NCBI GenBank assembly: GCA_009739215.1
Contig: VSJF01000007.1
Location: 1,550,001-1,614,000, forward strand
DNA: 64,000 bases
Direction: 5' to 3'
Source of the DNA: Floccularia luteovirens
Taxonomy: Eukaryota > Basidiomycota > Agaricomycetes > Agaricales > Squamanitaceae
Below, piece by piece: positions 61,930-64,000 of this stretch. The position numbers were made by a program, and so were the translations under genes. Under the pieces are notes generated by a model. That model ran no database searches and was not told the origin of the DNA. It saw only the letters and a list, made by a program, of their open reading frames with translations. Position 1 is the stretch's first letter, and each line of letters starts with the position of its first letter.

Positions 61930-62093
61930 GTTCAAGAAGAACCAATAATCTATGCAGATAGAGATGGAAGATATACAAGCAAATATAAGAATACAAAAGT
62001 TATTTATCGATGATGTGTGTACAGATGTTGGAAAAGAGTACATGCAGAAGTGTGTGAAGCTTCGCGTCCCTGGACAATGAGGAATCAAATGCA

Positions 62094-62990
62094 TCAAGGA
62101 ATTCTTGCTGGTTTCGAGCACCGAGAACTTTTCTTTTTACTGCGCGTATGATGACTTTTAGAAGTATGTCGTTTCAGCGCATCGATCCGTGTGTATACCT
62201 TCCCACAGTCACAGGCGTAGCTAGGTGCTTTATGGACTAATGATTCTCGATGGCGCAGAAGATCACCAAAGGAATGGCACACTAGTGTGCACCCATTCAA
62301 GTTGCATGCAATCTTCTTTTCTCTAACGAAGGGAAGGGCATCAGGAGCTTGGTGCTGAGCAGTCGAGGGCTTTCGTTTCCTCGAATTTTGGCTTTGTGCG
62401 GGGACCTGATTATTTAACTTCCTCCTCTTGCAGAGGAGGAAATAGTCTGAGTCAACGTCTGATTTTAAAGGAGGGCTAGGCTCGCGTTTCTGGGAAATTC
62501 CAGTGTTCATTTGGGAAGGAGGATTATCATTGTTGTGGTGGTAATCAAGGACTTCGATCGGGCGGTCTAGGTTGTTGATGCTTCCATATAGGAATAATAA
62601 ATAAGTTATCCCCAGCAATATATCAGATATCACTCTTACGCGTGGTTGTCAATTCTTAAGGAGGTAGGTTTTGACTTTCGTAAAGGACATTTGGGTCGCG
62701 ATTCGTTTATTACAGTTTTCCAGGGAACAGGCTTTGGCTGAATTTCTCCTTGTATTTGGATGTCCTCGAATGGATTCAGTAAAAACGGATCGAGGATCGA
62801 TACATAGTTTATCCGCCTCGTAAACAAAGCCAGAGCATGCGAGAAGAGGGTTTCGTATCGTCAAGGAAATGTAGCTTCCAGTAGTCCAGACTAGTCCTGA
62901 GAAGTAGCATCTGAATGCCAGGGAAAGTGAGAAGCGTGATTGTTCTAGATGGGATATGGTTCCAATATTGGCTGGGGCCATGGTGTTGTG
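62094..62990 (-). CDS. C2H2 zinc-finger protein
   Basis: The C-terminal exon (62633 side to 62094) encodes a basic linker (CKRRKLNNQVPAQSQNSRKR) and two zinc-finger units. The first is CNLNGCTLVCHSFGDLLRHRESLVH, with longer-than-usual spacing, and the second is YACDCGKVYTRIDALKRHTSKSH. The tail KKKSSRCSKPARIP is basic. An upstream exon reads NPFEDIQIQGEIQPKPVPWK to SLRIDNHA and joins through a GTAAGAG...GGAAG intron to INNLDRPIEVLDYHHNNDNP. The 5' end is less certain. A frame beginning MAPANIGTISHLEQSRFSLS at 62980 is the likely start, but the intron linking it to the next exon is not clear. A DNA-binding transcription factor is inferred. It converges with homogentisate dioxygenase. Confidence 0.65.
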
Positions 62991-62999
62991 AGAGTAGTG

Positions 63000-64000
63000 T
63001 GCAGCGAAAGTTTCGGTAGTGTCGGAAAGAGTCGTTTGTTTGGACAGAGCCCCAGTTAAGTAGGTTCCGAAATATGTTCCCTTTGTTGAGGAGAAAGAGT
63101 CCTCATTGAAAACATATTTATACTTCGAGTACAATGGGAGCTTGTCATGGGTAATGTGAAAGTCAAAGCAGTTCTATGCTCAAGCGTTCCTGCCTTGCTC
63201 CTTTATGGATTATCAAAGCTGATCTGCAAACAAACGCCATTCTGTTGACAGTGGCTCAAGTTCCAAAATTAATGAGTAAACAAGTTCTGGACTCTACAAA
63301 GGTGATTAAGAGCCTAGCAGTCGTGATTTAACTTATAAAAGCATTTTAATAACAGTAAGTTTTATTACGGACCTTATATCCATCATTATAGAGTTGATAA
63401 AGAAGTGTTGAAGTTTGGAATTGTTTTGCAGAAGCCTTGGATGGGCGCTTGCGGTTAAGTCCACGACCCTGATCCAATGGAAGCTGGTTGGAAGTTTTGA
63501 CTCTTCACAATTATTACATTTACACATTATGTACCAGTGGCTATTGCCACTCAAACTCGTACTGCATTCCTGGTCTCTATAAGCACCCGTTCCTTCCAAC
63601 ACCCGGATTGACAAGCTTTACTTGATATGAGGAACCACAATTCAACGGTTTTCCAGGTCAGTCTGCTACCTCAGCTAGGGTCAAACTTGCCTGATCATAA
63701 TCATATATGAAAAAAGGATCAAACGAATCGTGTCTTGTTTCCCCGGAAGTCCTCAATTTGTCAATTGGATGAATGGTGGAGAATGTTCAATTCATACAGC
63801 CGGGTTCAAATTGACTTACCCCAATTTATAGTCTTACAAGCCTTGCCGTGACCCAAAGCATCATAACTGAGGTTGATGAACACCCATATCCAACTGTTAA
63901 TTTCCAACCTCAAAACCTAGAACCCAATAAACGGAGACTGGAAAGATACTCGGCAGCTGAATCCACCCTCTCCACAACATTTCAGCAATGCCAAATAGAA
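63000..64000. other. Right-edge region without a supported gene
   Basis: Upstream flank of the zinc-finger gene, then unassigned DNA to the window edge. The longest frame (63333-63614, minus) has no family features. I see nothing further. Confidence 0.45.

Overview
The window looks like nuclear DNA of a mushroom-forming basidiomycete (Agaricomycetes). Genes are cut by many short introns of about 45-75 bp with GT-AG and occasional GC-AG ends. They lie close together on both strands, and families such as a Git1-type permease, multi-exon P450, NPR3, VPS39, MEX67, DENND6 and homogentisate dioxygenase are recognisable. All exon structures were assembled by eye from reading frame, splice consensus and family knowledge. 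I saw no rRNA, tRNA, CRISPR array or intact transposon.

Layout. 1-200: stray copy of part of the next disordered-protein gene. 469-3147 (+): 22-exon MFS permease. 3895-5410 (-): disordered protein whose start codon is split by an intron. 5595-6413 (-): small alpha/beta hydrolase. 7614-10184 (+): cytochrome P450. 10536-13067 (+): NPR3. 13170-16468 (-): three tandem NAD-dependent epimerase copies, one intact and two decayed. 17537-18480 (+): unrecognised gene with a clear TATA box and one frameshift. 18.5-24.6 kb: gene-poor, with a decayed gene and a perfect 175-bp inverted repeat enclosing a WD40 gene fragment. 24626-28649 (+): VPS39/Vam6. 28919-32093 (-): ankyrin protein. 33199-35649 (-): MEX67. 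35876-37736 (-): unrecognised conserved-looking gene. 38.66-40.70 kb (-): NACHT/WD40 relic. 41408-43803 (+): secreted type-B carboxylesterase with two frameshifts.

The most unusual part is 44.2-56.4 kb, an accessory block of secreted repeat proteins. It holds a signal-peptide protein made of about 23 short [L/Y]xxR units, and three members of a second family (46098, 52217, 54988). These three share a near-identical signal-peptide exon, a basic-flanked motif PRR[IV]Y[HY][DE]FYE, a glycine-rich or collagen-like body, and a short basic tail exon at the same splice site. Two of them lie in about 2.1-2.3 kb direct repeats that flank a decayed NACHT-WD40 (NLR-like) gene. The right end holds a DENND6-type DENN gene, homogentisate 1,2-dioxygenase and a C2H2 zinc-finger gene.

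Nearly every frame disruption outside the NACHT/WD40 relics reads as a single-base insertion. That may mean uncorrected sequencing errors as much as real decay, so 'pseudogene' calls on housekeeping-type genes (DENND6, HGD) are provisional.
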